From assembly GCA_902984215.1 (NCBI GenBank), contig CADWAF010004782.1, positions 1 to 64,000 on the forward strand: a stretch of DNA of 64,000 nt, read 5' to 3'. The translations under genes were made by a program, and so were the position numbers. This stretch comes from Willaertia magna. Taxonomy: Eukaryota; Heterolobosea; Eutetramitea; Acrasida; Naegleriidae. Below the pieces are notes generated by a model. It worked only from the letters and a program-made list of their open reading frames with translations. It was not told the DNA's origin and made no database searches. Below, one piece after another: positions 50,507 through 60,687 of this stretch; position 1 is the stretch's first letter, and each line of letters opens with the position of its first letter.

Positions 50507-50932
50507 TTACATTTTATTATTATTTTGCTTTAAAGAGGCATTGAGGTTAAGAATATCTAAACTTTTTCTTCTTTGATTTAATAAACTCATCTTCCAAGGT
50601 GCAAAAGTAGTTGAAACACCACCTCCAGTTACAACTCCTAATAATTCATTACCTTTAGTGTCTGGACCAAAATCTACTAATTTTTCACCTGAAAATAATT
50701 CATCAGTTGTTTGAATGGACATTCTACGATTAATTGGTTTATTTCCTTTTGTCCTATTTTTCATTTTACTTGAATGTGATGATTTATTGATTCCATTACT
50801 TTTATTATTTACATTGTTGACTGAATTTGTTGTATTGTCAGAGTGCATTATGTCCTCCTCACTTAATAGTACTCCACTATTAGAGGTGGGATCTATAGAT
50901 TGTTGTTGATTTACACTACTGTCACTATTCAT
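50507..50932 (-). CDS. small Asn/Ser-rich protein of unknown function
   Basis: A 141-residue disordered, basic protein. The N-terminal half is Asn/Ser-rich; the C-terminal half is more conserved-looking: INRRMSIQTTDELFSGEKLV, GPDTKGNELLGVVTGGG and FAPWKMSLLNQRRKSLDILN. RRMS and RRKS are consensus PKA-type phosphorylation sites. No domain recognised. The frame is intact and the C-terminal part does not look random, so I keep it as a gene with moderate trust. Confidence 0.5.
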   Translation of the reverse strand: MNSDSSVNQQQSIDPTSNSGVLLSEEDIMHSDNTTNSVNNVNNKSNGINKSSHSSKMKNRTKGNKPINRRMSIQTTDELFSGEKLVDFGPDTKGNELLGVVTGGGVSTTFAPWKMSLLNQRRKSLDILNLNASLKQNNNKM

Positions 50933-51210
50933 ATTATTATTCTTTTTTATTTGTGTTAAAAAACCGTTTGATTGGTTGCATAATAAATAATTGTAAATTT
51001 TGTAAATTTTTATAAATAGTTGATTAAATTTGTATTGTTTCCAAAATAAAAATTCAACTCGGTTATTAAAACCCGAACTAATTGAACATTAAAGATAACA
51101 TTTTACTTTTTATTTAACTGTAGCTGTTGTAACTAGTTACTTCTACCCAAAAGAACTATTATAACTCCACTTAATACTCCTCTTTGATTGTTGACAATGA
51201 TTGCTGTCTA

Positions 51211-52290
51211 TTATTTCTGTTTCTTATCTAACTTGTGCATAAAAACAAACTCTCCACTCTTACTTTTAACTCCAAATTTAAAAAGTTTTTGTTCTTTCCT
51301 CCATTCTTCAAATAATGATTTAAAAGTTACAAATCCATACATTTTATAAAATATATTATTATCTCTTAATCTTTCATGAACATAAGATAAATTAAAACTA
51401 ATAGCTCCTTCTAATTCTAATTTTTGAACAATTGTTGTAATCATTAATTTTACTTGTGATAATGTATATGCATTGTTCTTTTTAACTACTGATAATAATT
51501 GTCTATTAGATGTAATTTTATTTTCTAGTTGAATTAAATTATTATCTTCTTTTGGTAATTGACAATTAAAACAATTAGTCCTAAAAGCAAAATTATTTGT
51601 ATTACACTTTCTACAAATCCAATCTCTATTTATTGGATTTTGATAAATATTGTTAGTATTGTTGATTGAAGAATTATCAATAGACGTTTGACTATTGTTA
51701 TTGATTGATGTAGTTAAAGTAGGTGATGTAGAAGTTACCGTTGATGTGACAGTTGATGGCGTTGCATTATTATTGTTAGAAATTTCAACTTGTTTTGGAT
51801 CAACATAAATTACACCATGACAAACAGTTATTAGTGAACTAGGTGGTTCATTTGTGGCAGAAGGTAAAATCCAACATTCTTTTCCTTCTTCTCTAATTGC
51901 TTTAACAACTGGAACGTAATCTGAATCAGATGAACCAATAATAAAAACATCTAATCCTTTCTTTCTTTCTAAATCTCTAATTACTTCAATTGTTAAGGTA
52001 ATATCTGTTGAGTTCTTTCTTTGTGAAACCTATTTCATTTTCAAAATATTAAATTATTTTAAAATTATTTTAAAAATAGAATTATAAATATATACCTTTG
52101 GACAAACAATTAAATTATGTGTATATTGAATTTCTTTTGGAATTTTATCCATTTGTTGAATTTCACCAAATATTTTCTTTGATGTTAATTCAAAATTATA
52201 ATTTGTTTCTATTAAATCTAATATTTTAGAATATTCATTTGGTCTAACAGGATAATTGTCTAAATCAATGTAAAGAGCTGCTTTTTTCAT
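51211..52290 (-). CDS. NYN-domain nuclease-like protein with RanBP2 zinc finger (2 exons)
   Basis: Exons 52290-52096 and 52029-51211, 66-nt intron, 337 residues. The second exon has no Met until near its end, so it is easily missed. An N-terminal NYN/PIN-like domain shows the acidic active-site motifs AALYIDLDNYP, KNSTDITLTIEV and IIGSSDSDYVPVVKAIREEG. A Thr/Asn-rich linker leads to a RanBP2-type zinc finger (DWICRKCNTNNFAFRTNCFNC is one residue over; key Cys spacing is CX2CX10CX2C with Trp before it), which binds single-stranded RNA. The C-terminus (QVKLMITTIVQKLELEG, then YGFVTFKSLFEEWRKEQ) could be a winged helix/LOTUS-like unit. The whole suggests an RNA-cleaving or RNA-binding protein, similar in plan to MARF1/LabA proteins. 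Confidence 0.78.
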
Positions 52291-52347
52291 TTTTTTTAAT
52301 TAATTTTTTGTTATTTTGATGGTTGACGATGGTTTTGTGGTGTTTAC

Positions 52348-52480
52348 AAAAAAAAGTCAATTCCCACACCTAGAATCGAATATAATAAATAGTCATCTAA
52401 TAATCTAATTGAACTCGGGCTCCTGGGAACTGCTTAAATTTTTGAAAGCCAGGTATTCTGGCCACAAACCGGCTTTTGCT
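52348..52480 (-). ncRNA. tRNA-Glu(UUC)-like sequence, probably degenerate or Pol III ncRNA
   Basis: Minus strand. A perfect anticodon stem CCTGG/CCAGG (52453-52449 and 52426-52422) encloses CTTTCA, giving anticodon TTC at 52446-52444, then a 15-nt intron-like insert at the normal position after base 37. A D-arm-like GGTTTGTGGCCAGAAT precedes it. CCGAGTTC follows as a T-arm 5' half, but its partner GATTCTAGG comes 30 bases later, and TGTGGGA next to it has no matching 5' acceptor strand. A T8 Pol III terminator (A8 at 52348-52355) ends the unit. It is either a decayed tRNA or a tRNA-derived Pol III transcript. Confidence 0.35.
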
Positions 52481-52527
52481 AAAGTATGTTGTTGTTGGGG
52501 TGCTGGCTTGTGTATGGTTGACGTGTG

Positions 52528-53055
52528 CTAAACGTTCCAACTGAATTGCATTTCTCTATGTGGTATTCCAGCTTCATAAAATAATTCTCCAACAGTTTCA
52601 AACTTTCCAATTTCATTAAAAGAACACTTTTCATAAAATCCAATAGCCGATTCTTGGGCATTTAAATAAAGAAATGGTGGTTGTTGATTAAAAAATAGAT
52701 TCTTCTTTATAAATAAAAGTGTTTGATAAATTAATTTCTTCCCAATTCCTAAATTTCTTTGATTCAAAAGGATTGCAAATCTTTCAATTTTCCATTTATT
52801 TTCTTCTGTTGATATTTTTCTTATTCTACACGTTCCTAAAGGTTTTTCTTCTTCTTTATTGTTATCGACAATTAAAAAGTAAAATAAATTTTTTTCTTCT
52901 TGTTTATTATTATTTAATAAAGATTGTTCAAATATTTCATCATTTAAATCAAATTCAATTTCTCTATCTATTTGTTGTTCTTTTATAAAAACTTCTTCTC
53001 TTATCTTTTTAATTTTATTAAAATCATTTATTGTTGAAATATTTATTACAGACAT
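52528..53055 (-). CDS. GNAT-family N-acetyltransferase
   Basis: A 175-residue single-domain GNAT. The N-terminus has REEVFIKEQQID, typical of ElaA/YjdJ-like members; the acetyl-CoA site is GTCRIRK with KIERFAILLNQRNLGIGKKL (motif A, R/Q-X-X-G-X-G/A), and the C-terminal strand is LNAQESAIGFYEKCSFN. The Asn-rich loop near residue 55 is low complexity. The substrate is unknown; the closest well-known plan is that of bacterial/fungal predicted acetyltransferases acting on small molecules or peptides. The start follows eight A/T bases with ATG at 53055. Confidence 0.82.
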   Translation of the reverse strand: MSVINISTINDFNKIKKIREEVFIKEQQIDREIEFDLNDEIFEQSLLNNNKQEEKNLFYFLIVDNNKEEEKPLGTCRIRKISTEENKWKIERFAILLNQRNLGIGKKLIYQTLLFIKKNLFFNQQPPFLYLNAQESAIGFYEKCSFNEIGKFETVGELFYEAGIPHREMQFSWNV

Positions 53056-53222
53056 TTTTTTTACTGAATATTAATTGCCAATTAGCTATTAGCTTTACAA
53101 AATAATTAACAAATAACTCTCTTCCCTATTCCAAACGTTTACTCTTCCTTTCTTTTATCTAAAGTTTGTTTTTAGTTGCGCTCTAGGTTGCTGTGTATTT
53201 CAAATTAAACTTTCCAAAAAAA

Positions 53223-56200
53223 ATGAATTCCAATGACAATCAGATGCTAATTTTAAATTCTTTATTTCGGAAGCGAAGAAGATTAACAACCGTTCACATT
53301 TTCTTCTTTTTTATATTATTTCAATTAATTACTATTCAAAATAATAATGGAGTAGTATTTTCTTTACAAACAAGTGATTTTACTAATGATTTAAATTCAA
53401 TCTTAAATGAAACAAATACTAATATTAAAATTAATTTTAACATTCCAGGTCTTTCTGCAGTTCTAACTACCTTAATAGCTAATTTAATTTATTCATTTCT
53501 TTGTATGTCTCTATTCTTTTTATGTTGTAGACAGATTACAATATTTAATTCAGAAAAAAAAAGAAAATTAATGGAAGAATATGAAAGAAATAAATTAGAA
53601 AGAAAAAGACAACAACAAAAGAATAATAATGAAGAAGTAATAATAGAAGAAGAAGGTAATGACAATGAGACAAATGATACAACACCACCCTTAGATAAAT
53701 ATCCATTTAATGTAATGCCTAAAATCTCAACAAAACCTTCTTTTTGGAAAAAATTATTAATTAATTTTAAGGATTTATTAAAAGATGCAGCTATTACAAG
53801 TATTTCATTCTTTCCATCCATGTTAAAACATTTAAAAATTAGTTTTTTATCTTTCTTCTTTACAAAACATGGAGATAAAGATAGAAAAATAATTTGTAGA
53901 AAATATGGTAGAGATGTTGCTGTTTATCTTCACTTCCAACAAATTATTATTGTAATTTTATTTGGGTGTTCTTTACTTGCATGTGGTGTATTATTACCCA
54001 TTCATTTAACAGGAAATCCTCCAACTTATTCTTATAATATGACTTACAGTGATAATGGTAATAGTGCCAATAATAATGGAGAATCTAGTTCTGTCACAAG
54101 TATGATGTTTTTAATGAGGGATTACAATGGTGATGAACAAGGGTTGATAATGGATAGTCATTTAATGCAAAGAGAAACTAGAAAAGAACCAACAAATTTA
54201 ACACAAGAAGATAGTTTTATATTAAGAACCACAATTGAAATGGTAATTACTTCTCCCCTTAAATTATATGCACATGTAGTTGTTGCATTACTTTGTTTTG
54301 CATTTTGTTTATTTCAAATCTATAGATTTAATTCACAAAAACTTGTCTCAGATAATTTATATGTTAAACAATTAGTTGAAACGGATGGTGGTATTCCAAA
54401 AACTCCAATTTTAACATCAGAAAAATCTCCCTCAGCTCTTTCTAACAATGAGAATGAAGAGTTAGTTATCCATCAAGAAGGAAATGATGAGATTGTTGAT
54501 ATTGATAATACAATTGTAATATCTAGTGGGTATAAATGTATGGATCCAACTGAGATTGTTTCACCATTTTGTGTAAAATTAGTTGGTTTACCACAAAAAT
54601 TAACAAATATGGAAGAATTTATAAACTTTGTTGAAGATAATTTAAATGAAGGAAAGAAAATTAATGATGAAAATAGTAGAATACAAAAGGCAGTACTAGT
54701 GTTGAATTTTTTAAATAGAATTAATTTAAAGAAAGTATTAGACAGAGTTGAAGAAGAATTAGATCATTTCATTTATCTTAAATTAATGAGAGGTGAAGAA
54801 TTTTTAAAACTAAAAGAACATATCATTGTAGATGAAGGTGTTGTATCCACTAATCATGTTTTATCTCATTATTGTAATGTGTCAACAACTGGTTCAAACA
54901 TTCATTTACTTACAACAGATCAAGCAATAGATCATTTAACAAAAAGAAAACATAAAATCTCTTTAGAAATTAAGAAATGGGATTCAGCTTACTATAAAAT
55001 TATTGGAAGAGAAAATTCTCCTAATCTTCCAGAAACAACTAGTGAGGAAGAACTAGAAAAAGAAGAAATTTGGCAAAATGATCCAATTTCATCCTTTTCA
55101 GTTGAACATAATAATATAAAGAATTCAGGTGCTGCCTACATTGTTTTTAAAACACCACAAGATGCAGAACAAGTATTAAAAGAATACTCTTTAAAACCCA
55201 TAATTTATAATAATCAAAGAATTTTAGTTCAACGTGTAAAATATGAACCATCTGATATTAATTGGAATGTTATTTGTAAGAGTGGAGGTATAACAGGTAT
55301 ACATTATGAAAAGTATTTTTATAATATTTTATTACATTTAATTTTAGTTATATTCTTTATATTTGCATCAAGTCCAGTTGCTATCCTATCCTCAATTCAA
55401 TCTTTATTTAATGTAGGAGTAATAGAAAATATAAGTAAATCAACAGTAAGAACGTTTACTGGAATATTAGGTAATTTACTATTTCAATTCTTACCATCCT
55501 TCTTTTTATATTGGATATCTAGATTTACTGGAATTGTATTAAAAAAAGTTACTGAACTTGGTAAATATGATTCAAAACAAGAATATAGAAGAATTTATTT
55601 ATTAAGACAATTTTGGTATTCTATTATGGCAGTTTTGATTTTACCTAGTTTATGGTTGACATCTGTTGATGGTATAATTAATTATTTAAAAACAGAAAAT
55701 GATTTGGAAAAGATGTTAAGTTATATGTTTTTACCATCAAGTGGTTGTTTAATGTTGTCAACTGTACTTCAATTTGCAATAGTCAGTAATACAGATGATA
55801 TGCTTAGATTAGAAGATGCCTTTTGGTATTTGTGGAAAACTAGATTTAATTTTTACAGAAGAGCCATCTCTCCATTGGAGAAACTTAAAGTTGCAACAAA
55901 TAATCATTTTAATATTGAATCTAATTATTCTAGAATGTTAACTATACTTACTTTATGCATTTCTTATGGAGTATTTATACCCTTAGTTTTACCGTGTGGT
56001 TTGTTATATATTGTTATAAAACATTGGTGTGACCGATATTTAATTGAGGAAATATACATTACATCACAATATCATAATCCTGAAACAGATAATTTAGATT
56101 TCAATTTAGAAAACAAACCTCATCCTATCGATTATGTTTCCCTTCAACAAAAAGTTAAATTAATTTGTAGAATAATGGTATTGTCACTGGTTATTTCATG

Positions 56201-56456
56201 TACTTTCTTATTATTATTCTTTACATTAAGAATTCTTCCAGGATTACCTAATAGTAGTTTTTTACCTCACTTTATATTTGTATTATTTATTATTGTGGCT
56301 TTAATTGTTTTACTAATTTATTTATTAGCAGTTGATCAAAGAATTATTAAAAGAAAAGTATTACAAGAAAGTTTGGCTGATATGACCACTGATAAAGAAA
56401 GTTTAACAAAATACATTAAAGATACTGCCTTTAAGCCTCCCTTTGATAAGAACTAA
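53223..56456 (+). CDS. OSCA/CSC1/TMEM63-type mechanosensitive cation channel
   Basis: A 1077-residue membrane protein from the ATG at 53223 (after a run of seven A; the frame is open upstream only from a GTG). An N-terminal TM segment, then LTTLIANLIYSFLCMSLFFL, then a long cytosolic region with the RRM-like fold of the family; KYGRDVAVYLHFQQI begins the next TM block. The diagnostic VQRVKYEPSDINW (family APEPXDIXW) precedes the pore domain, with LHLILVIFFIFASSPVAIL, LLFQFLPSFFLYWISRF and the later YGVFIPLVLPCGLLYIV. These are calcium-permeable channels opened by membrane tension or osmolarity. Asn/Glu-rich loops expand the cytosolic part. Confidence 0.88.
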   Translation: MNSNDNQMLILNSLFRKRRRLTTVHIFFFFILFQLITIQNNNGVVFSLQTSDFTNDLNSILNETNTNIKINFNIPGLSAVLTTLIANLIYSFLCMSLFFLCCRQITIFNSEKKRKLMEEYERNKLERKRQQQKNNNEEVIIEEEGNDNETNDTTPPLDKYPFNVMPKISTKPSFWKKLLINFKDLLKDAAITSISFFPSMLKHLKISFLSFFFTKHGDKDRKIICRKYGRDVAVYLHFQQIIIVILFGCSLLACGVLLPIHLTGNPPTYSYNMTYSDNGNSANNNGESSSVTSMMFLMRDYNGDEQGLIMDSHLMQRETRKEPTNLTQEDSFILRTTIEMVITSPLKLYAHVVVALLCFAFCLFQIYRFNSQKLVSDNLYVKQLVETDGGIPKTPILTSEKSPSALSNNENEELVIHQEGNDEIVDIDNTIVISSGYKCMDPTEIVSPFCVKLVGLPQKLTNMEEFINFVEDNLNEGKKINDENSRIQKAVLVLNFLNRINLKKVLDRVEEELDHFIYLKLMRGEEFLKLKEHIIVDEGVVSTNHVLSHYCNVSTTGSNIHLLTTDQAIDHLTKRKHKISLEIKKWDSAYYKIIGRENSPNLPETTSEEELEKEEIWQNDPISSFSVEHNNIKNSGAAYIVFKTPQDAEQVLKEYSLKPIIYNNQRILVQRVKYEPSDINWNVICKSGGITGIHYEKYFYNILLHLILVIFFIFASSPVAILSSIQSLFNVGVIENISKSTVRTFTGILGNLLFQFLPSFFLYWISRFTGIVLKKVTELGKYDSKQEYRRIYLLRQFWYSIMAVLILPSLWLTSVDGIINYLKTENDLEKMLSYMFLPSSGCLMLSTVLQFAIVSNTDDMLRLEDAFWYLWKTRFNFYRRAISPLEKLKVATNNHFNIESNYSRMLTILTLCISYGVFIPLVLPCGLLYIVIKHWCDRYLIEEIYITSQYHNPETDNLDFNLENKPHPIDYVSLQQKVKLICRIMVLSLVISCTFLLLFFTLRILPGLPNSSFLPHFIFVLFIIVALIVLLIYLLAVDQRIIKRKVLQESLADMTTDKESLTKYIKDTAFKPPFDKN

Positions 56457-56592
56457 TACAATGAAAGTGGTACTAAATTAAACAGCATGCAATTCAGATC
56501 AAAATTGAACAAAACTTTTATTTTTGTTTACACTCTCTCGAAAGTTGCTTTTGGGCAACGATCAAAACACTTGAATTAATTGAATACTCTAG

Positions 56593-57157
56593 TTAGTTTA
56601 AAAGCTCTTGGATAGATATTTTGGTTCTACATAGTTTTCTAGTATTGTTAGGCTTTGTTATTTTACTACTAGATAGTGGATGCACGTCCAAAACTGTAGT
56701 AATATTTGTTGAGGAAGAGGAAGAAACGGAATCTTTATCATCCACAACTACAGAAGTAGTGGACAATTTGATTTGTTTCTTTGTTTCTCTCTTTTTCTTC
56801 TTGTGGGAGTCAATATTATCATGGTGGAATGTTAGGCAATTGAAATAGTAGTTAGGATTAGTGTTAGTGGTTGAGTTAATAGGTATGGATGGCATTGTTT
56901 GATCAACTCTTTGTGCTACTGGGCTATTCCTTGTTGTGATGTTAGGTAATGTTGAAGGTATTGCTTTCCAATCACTTTGATAACCTCCTTTTACAGCCTT
57001 TGTCTAAAAGTTATATGTTACACTTTGAAATGCTTTATAATGAATTACTTACTTTAAAGTTTTTGAAGGAAGGTTTTTGTGGAGAGAATTCTTGTGAAAA
57101 ACTCCACATTAATTGGCCATTGTTTTGTTGAACTACATTATTTCTTCCTGTATTCAT
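56593..57157 (-). CDS. small protein of unknown function (2 exons)
   Basis: Exons 57157-57053 and 57003-56593, 49-nt intron, 171 residues. The first exon (MNTGRNNVVQQNNGQLMWSF, then QEFSPQKPSFKNFK) joins at a codon boundary to TKAVKGGYQSDWKAIPSTLP. Only the C-terminal half would be visible without splicing. The protein is polar and basic with a Lys cluster (HKKKKRETKK) that could be a nuclear signal, followed by a Ser-rich part. No fold recognised. Confidence 0.6.
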
Positions 57158-57677
57158 TGTGATATTATAGCTATGGATATGTCTTTGCAATTTATTTCAA
57201 CACGACCAAACTTTGTTGCCTAAAGATCTCTTTAAAAGCTTCTTACTGCAGTACAAAACTGTTCACGTGAGACCAATTGGAATAATAAATAATAATTTCA
57301 AAGAATCCTAAGGTACTTCAAAGGAAAAGAGTTTTGCGTTTGTTTACTAATCTAAGACGAAATAGGTCATTTATATTTTGTAGCTACATTCATAGAAAAT
57401 GTACATTTGATAAAGAATCAAATACTGAAATAGACAATATACATTTTCAAGCGTTAAACACCAAAGAAAGTGAAAAAGTACAACTGAAATTCAAATTATT
57501 TAACCATCTACAATGATCTTCACATTTAGCCAATTTTCTTCTTCATTATCCATCATCCAATATTTTCTTAATTGAAGGCTCAGGTGTAACTTTAGCATTA
57601 AAATTGATTAATTAATACAATGGAAATTTTTCGTTGTATTTAGGGATTAGTTCTTTTATTTTAGTAAATATAGAGAC
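57158..57677. other. intergenic region
   Basis: About 520 bases. A 60-codon frame at 57334-57516 on the + strand starts only at TTG and has weak coding character. The rest holds AT-rich spacer. Because both flanking genes are on the minus strand, this includes a terminator and a promoter. Confidence 0.4.
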
Positions 57678-59972
57678 CTAGGCAAACAAATCACTATCTC
57701 CAAATAGTAATTGAAAGTCTTCATCTGATATGAAAAAGTCTGGATTAATATTTTGTTGTTCACTTGTTGTTGAAGATGTATTATGTTGATTATTTACATT
57801 CTGCAGTAAAACATCTCTACTTATCAAGGGCTCTATTTGTGGTGGTTGAGAATTAATTGCTGAAAAATCTATTGTTGACATTTTCTTTTTCGTATTATTA
57901 TTAACACTACTCATTACGTTATCTTCATTTGTTGTTTTCCTCTTCCTTTCATTGCTCTTTTCAATTTCTTCAAATTGAAATACACTTTCATTACTTTCTA
58001 AATATTGTGACAATAATTTACTTCTTTGATTTATGACATTTTCTGCCTCTTCCATTAATTCCTTATATTTCTTTGCAACCTTATGAAAACGTGTTTTTAA
58101 AAAAGTTAAAGCTTCCAAATCTTTTCTTAATAAACGAGTAATAGAAAATTCTTGTGAATTATCTCTTTCACCATTCTCAATTTCTTTAATTAATTCTAAA
58201 TGTATATTTGTAGCTAGTGCAACGGGTTCAACTAAAAAAGAAGGAGCAAAAGAGAAAATAGGTAATCTAGTTAACATTGTAATTCTTTCAGCACATTGTT
58301 CAATTTCTAAATTATTTTTTAAATAAACCTTTTTTAAAATTAAAATCTTCATTCCATTAAATAAAGTAAAATAAATAAATTTTGTTAATTTCTGTTGAGT
58401 TTTAGAAAAATGTTCACCTTTTGATTCATAAATAAACATCATCTTCATTACACAATCCAATAAACTTAAATATTGTGTTAATGTTTGTTCGTTAATATCT
58501 TTTCTAGCAATATTTAATATCTCATTAGGTATCTCTCTTTCACTACTCGTTGCATATTGATATACTGCTAATAAAAATTTAGAAACGTCATTTAAATTAG
58601 TTTCATCTCCAACATAACCATTTTCAAATGAAATATCACTAATCTTTTTCATTTGTATTAATGCCTTTAATTGTTCTGGATTTTGTTTTTGTTTAAAACT
58701 ATAATCTTTAATATAGAAATCAACTGCATTTGAATAAAATTTAGCTCCTTCTTCATTCCCTTCTGCACCACAATACAAAGATAAATTACAATAAGTACAA
58801 GCTATATTAAATTGATTCCATTCGTCAAATGAAGCTGAAGATAATAATTGTTTTGCTTTCTGGAATGAATCATTAGCTTGTTTAAAAAATCCAAATCTTT
58901 GATAACATAATGCTTGTAATGAAAACATAAATGATAAATTACCTAAATGTTTTTCATTTGTTTCTAAACTTTCTAATTCTTGTTTTGGCAAGTATGGATG
59001 TCCAGCACTAATAATATCAAAATACATATCTATTGTCATTCTTTTTAATAATCCATTATTTAATGAATAATTACGATGAATATTATCTTTTTTTATTCTA
59101 TTCACTACTAATGGCTGTTGTTGATTTGTTATTAGTACATTATTTGAAGGTATATTATTTGGTACAGTTGCTATTGTTGTTGTTCCTGTTGTAGGTATAT
59201 TTGTGACCTGTTGTTGTTGAGATTTGATCGCTGAAAGATTTTTTACTGTCTCCAATAATAAATTATCAAGTGAATTATTACTTATACTTGTTGGAATACC
59301 ATTAAATGATGATGTATTATTTTCACAATTTTGATTAATTTGATTAATATTAGTATTTGTTGAAGAAGAGGAAGATGAAGATGAGGATTGATGGGAAGGT
59401 GATTGTCTAAATTGTTGTTGGTTGTTAATAGCACCAATAGTGGGCACTGTAGAAAATGTTGACTGATTCATATTATTATTAACCATGTTACTATTATTGT
59501 TAACTAATACAGGAACACTGTTGTTATTGTTAAAAAAAGGTTGTAGTTGACTAGGAGAAGAGGAAGAAAGGAATTGAGATGACGTAATAACAGGATTTTT
59601 TTGGAATAGTGGAATGTTATTATTTAAATTATTATTGGCAGAGTTGTTATTTGATTGTTGTTGAAGTAAAACCGGAGTATTATTGTTAGAGGAAGCGGTA
59701 CCTAAATATTGTTGAGGATTCGTATTATTGTTGCTATTATTGTTAACTAAAACGTTGTTGTTATTATTTGGCATATTTTGAAATATATTAATAAGAAAAG
59801 AAGAAGAAGGGAATTGTTGTTGCAACAACGGTGGACTACTTGCAGTAGTGTTATTTGAATTTATTGAAGAACCAAGAGATGCTGTTGCAAATACCTCTTT
59901 GTTAACGTATTTATTTTTGGAAGGTTTTTTTGTTTTAGGATCATGAATGTTTGAGTTTATATCATTTTCCAT
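57678..59972 (-). CDS. Asn/Gln-rich putative transcription regulator, related to the Zn2Cys6 gene product
   Basis: About 764 residues from the ATG at 59972. The first 300 residues are poly-Asn/Gln/Ser. From about residue 315 a helical region (LLKRMTIDMYFDIISAGHPY, LPKQELESL, FMFSLQALCYQRFGFFKQAN) parallels the C-terminal domain of the Zn2Cys6 regulator at 44322, and the protein ends in an acidic activation-like tail (DEDFQLLFGDSDLF). No zinc cluster is present. A possible upstream exon 60326-60178 (MNQFQDQRVINSNN, ending with GTAAGT) would join in frame to AAC or AAA at 59979 or 59982 after a 195-198-nt intron. I keep the shorter model because that intron is long for this genome. Confidence 0.65.
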   Translation of the reverse strand: MENDINSNIHDPKTKKPSKNKYVNKEVFATASLGSSINSNNTTASSPPLLQQQFPSSSFLINIFQNMPNNNNNVLVNNNSNNNTNPQQYLGTASSNNNTPVLLQQQSNNNSANNNLNNNIPLFQKNPVITSSQFLSSSSPSQLQPFFNNNNSVPVLVNNNSNMVNNNMNQSTFSTVPTIGAINNQQQFRQSPSHQSSSSSSSSSTNTNINQINQNCENNTSSFNGIPTSISNNSLDNLLLETVKNLSAIKSQQQQVTNIPTTGTTTIATVPNNIPSNNVLITNQQQPLVVNRIKKDNIHRNYSLNNGLLKRMTIDMYFDIISAGHPYLPKQELESLETNEKHLGNLSFMFSLQALCYQRFGFFKQANDSFQKAKQLLSSASFDEWNQFNIACTYCNLSLYCGAEGNEEGAKFYSNAVDFYIKDYSFKQKQNPEQLKALIQMKKISDISFENGYVGDETNLNDVSKFLLAVYQYATSSEREIPNEILNIARKDINEQTLTQYLSLLDCVMKMMFIYESKGEHFSKTQQKLTKFIYFTLFNGMKILILKKVYLKNNLEIEQCAERITMLTRLPIFSFAPSFLVEPVALATNIHLELIKEIENGERDNSQEFSITRLLRKDLEALTFLKTRFHKVAKKYKELMEEAENVINQRSKLLSQYLESNESVFQFEEIEKSNERKRKTTNEDNVMSSVNNNTKKKMSTIDFSAINSQPPQIEPLISRDVLLQNVNNQHNTSSTTSEQQNINPDFFISDEDFQLLFGDSDLFA

Positions 59973-60326
59973 TTCAAAGCTTCTTTTGAAAGGTCGGTAA
60001 TGGTGCGTGTTAGAGGAAGGGTGCAATTAATTGAGATGTTTTTTTTAGGATGATATTATTGTTATATTGAAGTGGTTGTTGTGCATGTAGTGTTATTAGA
60101 ATAAGGAATTCAAAATAATTAACAATGTTAAATTGAGTTGTCGAAGCTAAACTCAGATTGATAAGAGAGAAACTTACTTTTTTTTAGGTGAATAAAAAGA
60201 GATCCCCTCACTCTTTGTTTGTTGCAACATTGTTTTGTCATGCATTCCTCTGTTGGATCTATTCTGCTTCTTCTTTTTACATGTGTTGTTACTATTGATT
60301 ACTCTTTGATCTTGGAACTGATTCAT

Positions 60327-60687
60327 GCTTTGCTCTAATCTTTTAAAAAGATTGTTTTTTTTTTATTAATTTGATGATAATTGCCCGATTAACTTTGTTT
60401 CGTTACTAAGGGGGTGGTAAATATTGATAACATAGATGGAACAATGTTTTAGAAATAGTCATTAGGATAGATCTTAATACACTCTTTATCATGTTTAAGG
60501 ACTTTAGACTTTGAAGGAAATTTAACAAAATACTACAATTAAGCAAAACAAAGGAAAATATCTTTGTTAAGTGGGAAGATTATGTTAACACTCATGACAT
60601 AAAGTCATCGTTTTGCTTTTCCTACCCACTTCAAAGAATTGAGGAACCTTCAGCAACTGCATTCCTGGCGTTTTCTTTTAAAAAACA
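60327..60687. other. intergenic region
   Basis: 360 bases between divergent genes. Contains an AT-rich stretch and a T-run at 60355-60364. Nothing recognisable apart from presumed promoters. Confidence 0.3.

Noticed and set aside
57334..57516. 60-codon frame on the + strand
   Set aside because: Starts at TTG, contains no recognisable domain and has no plausible splice partner.
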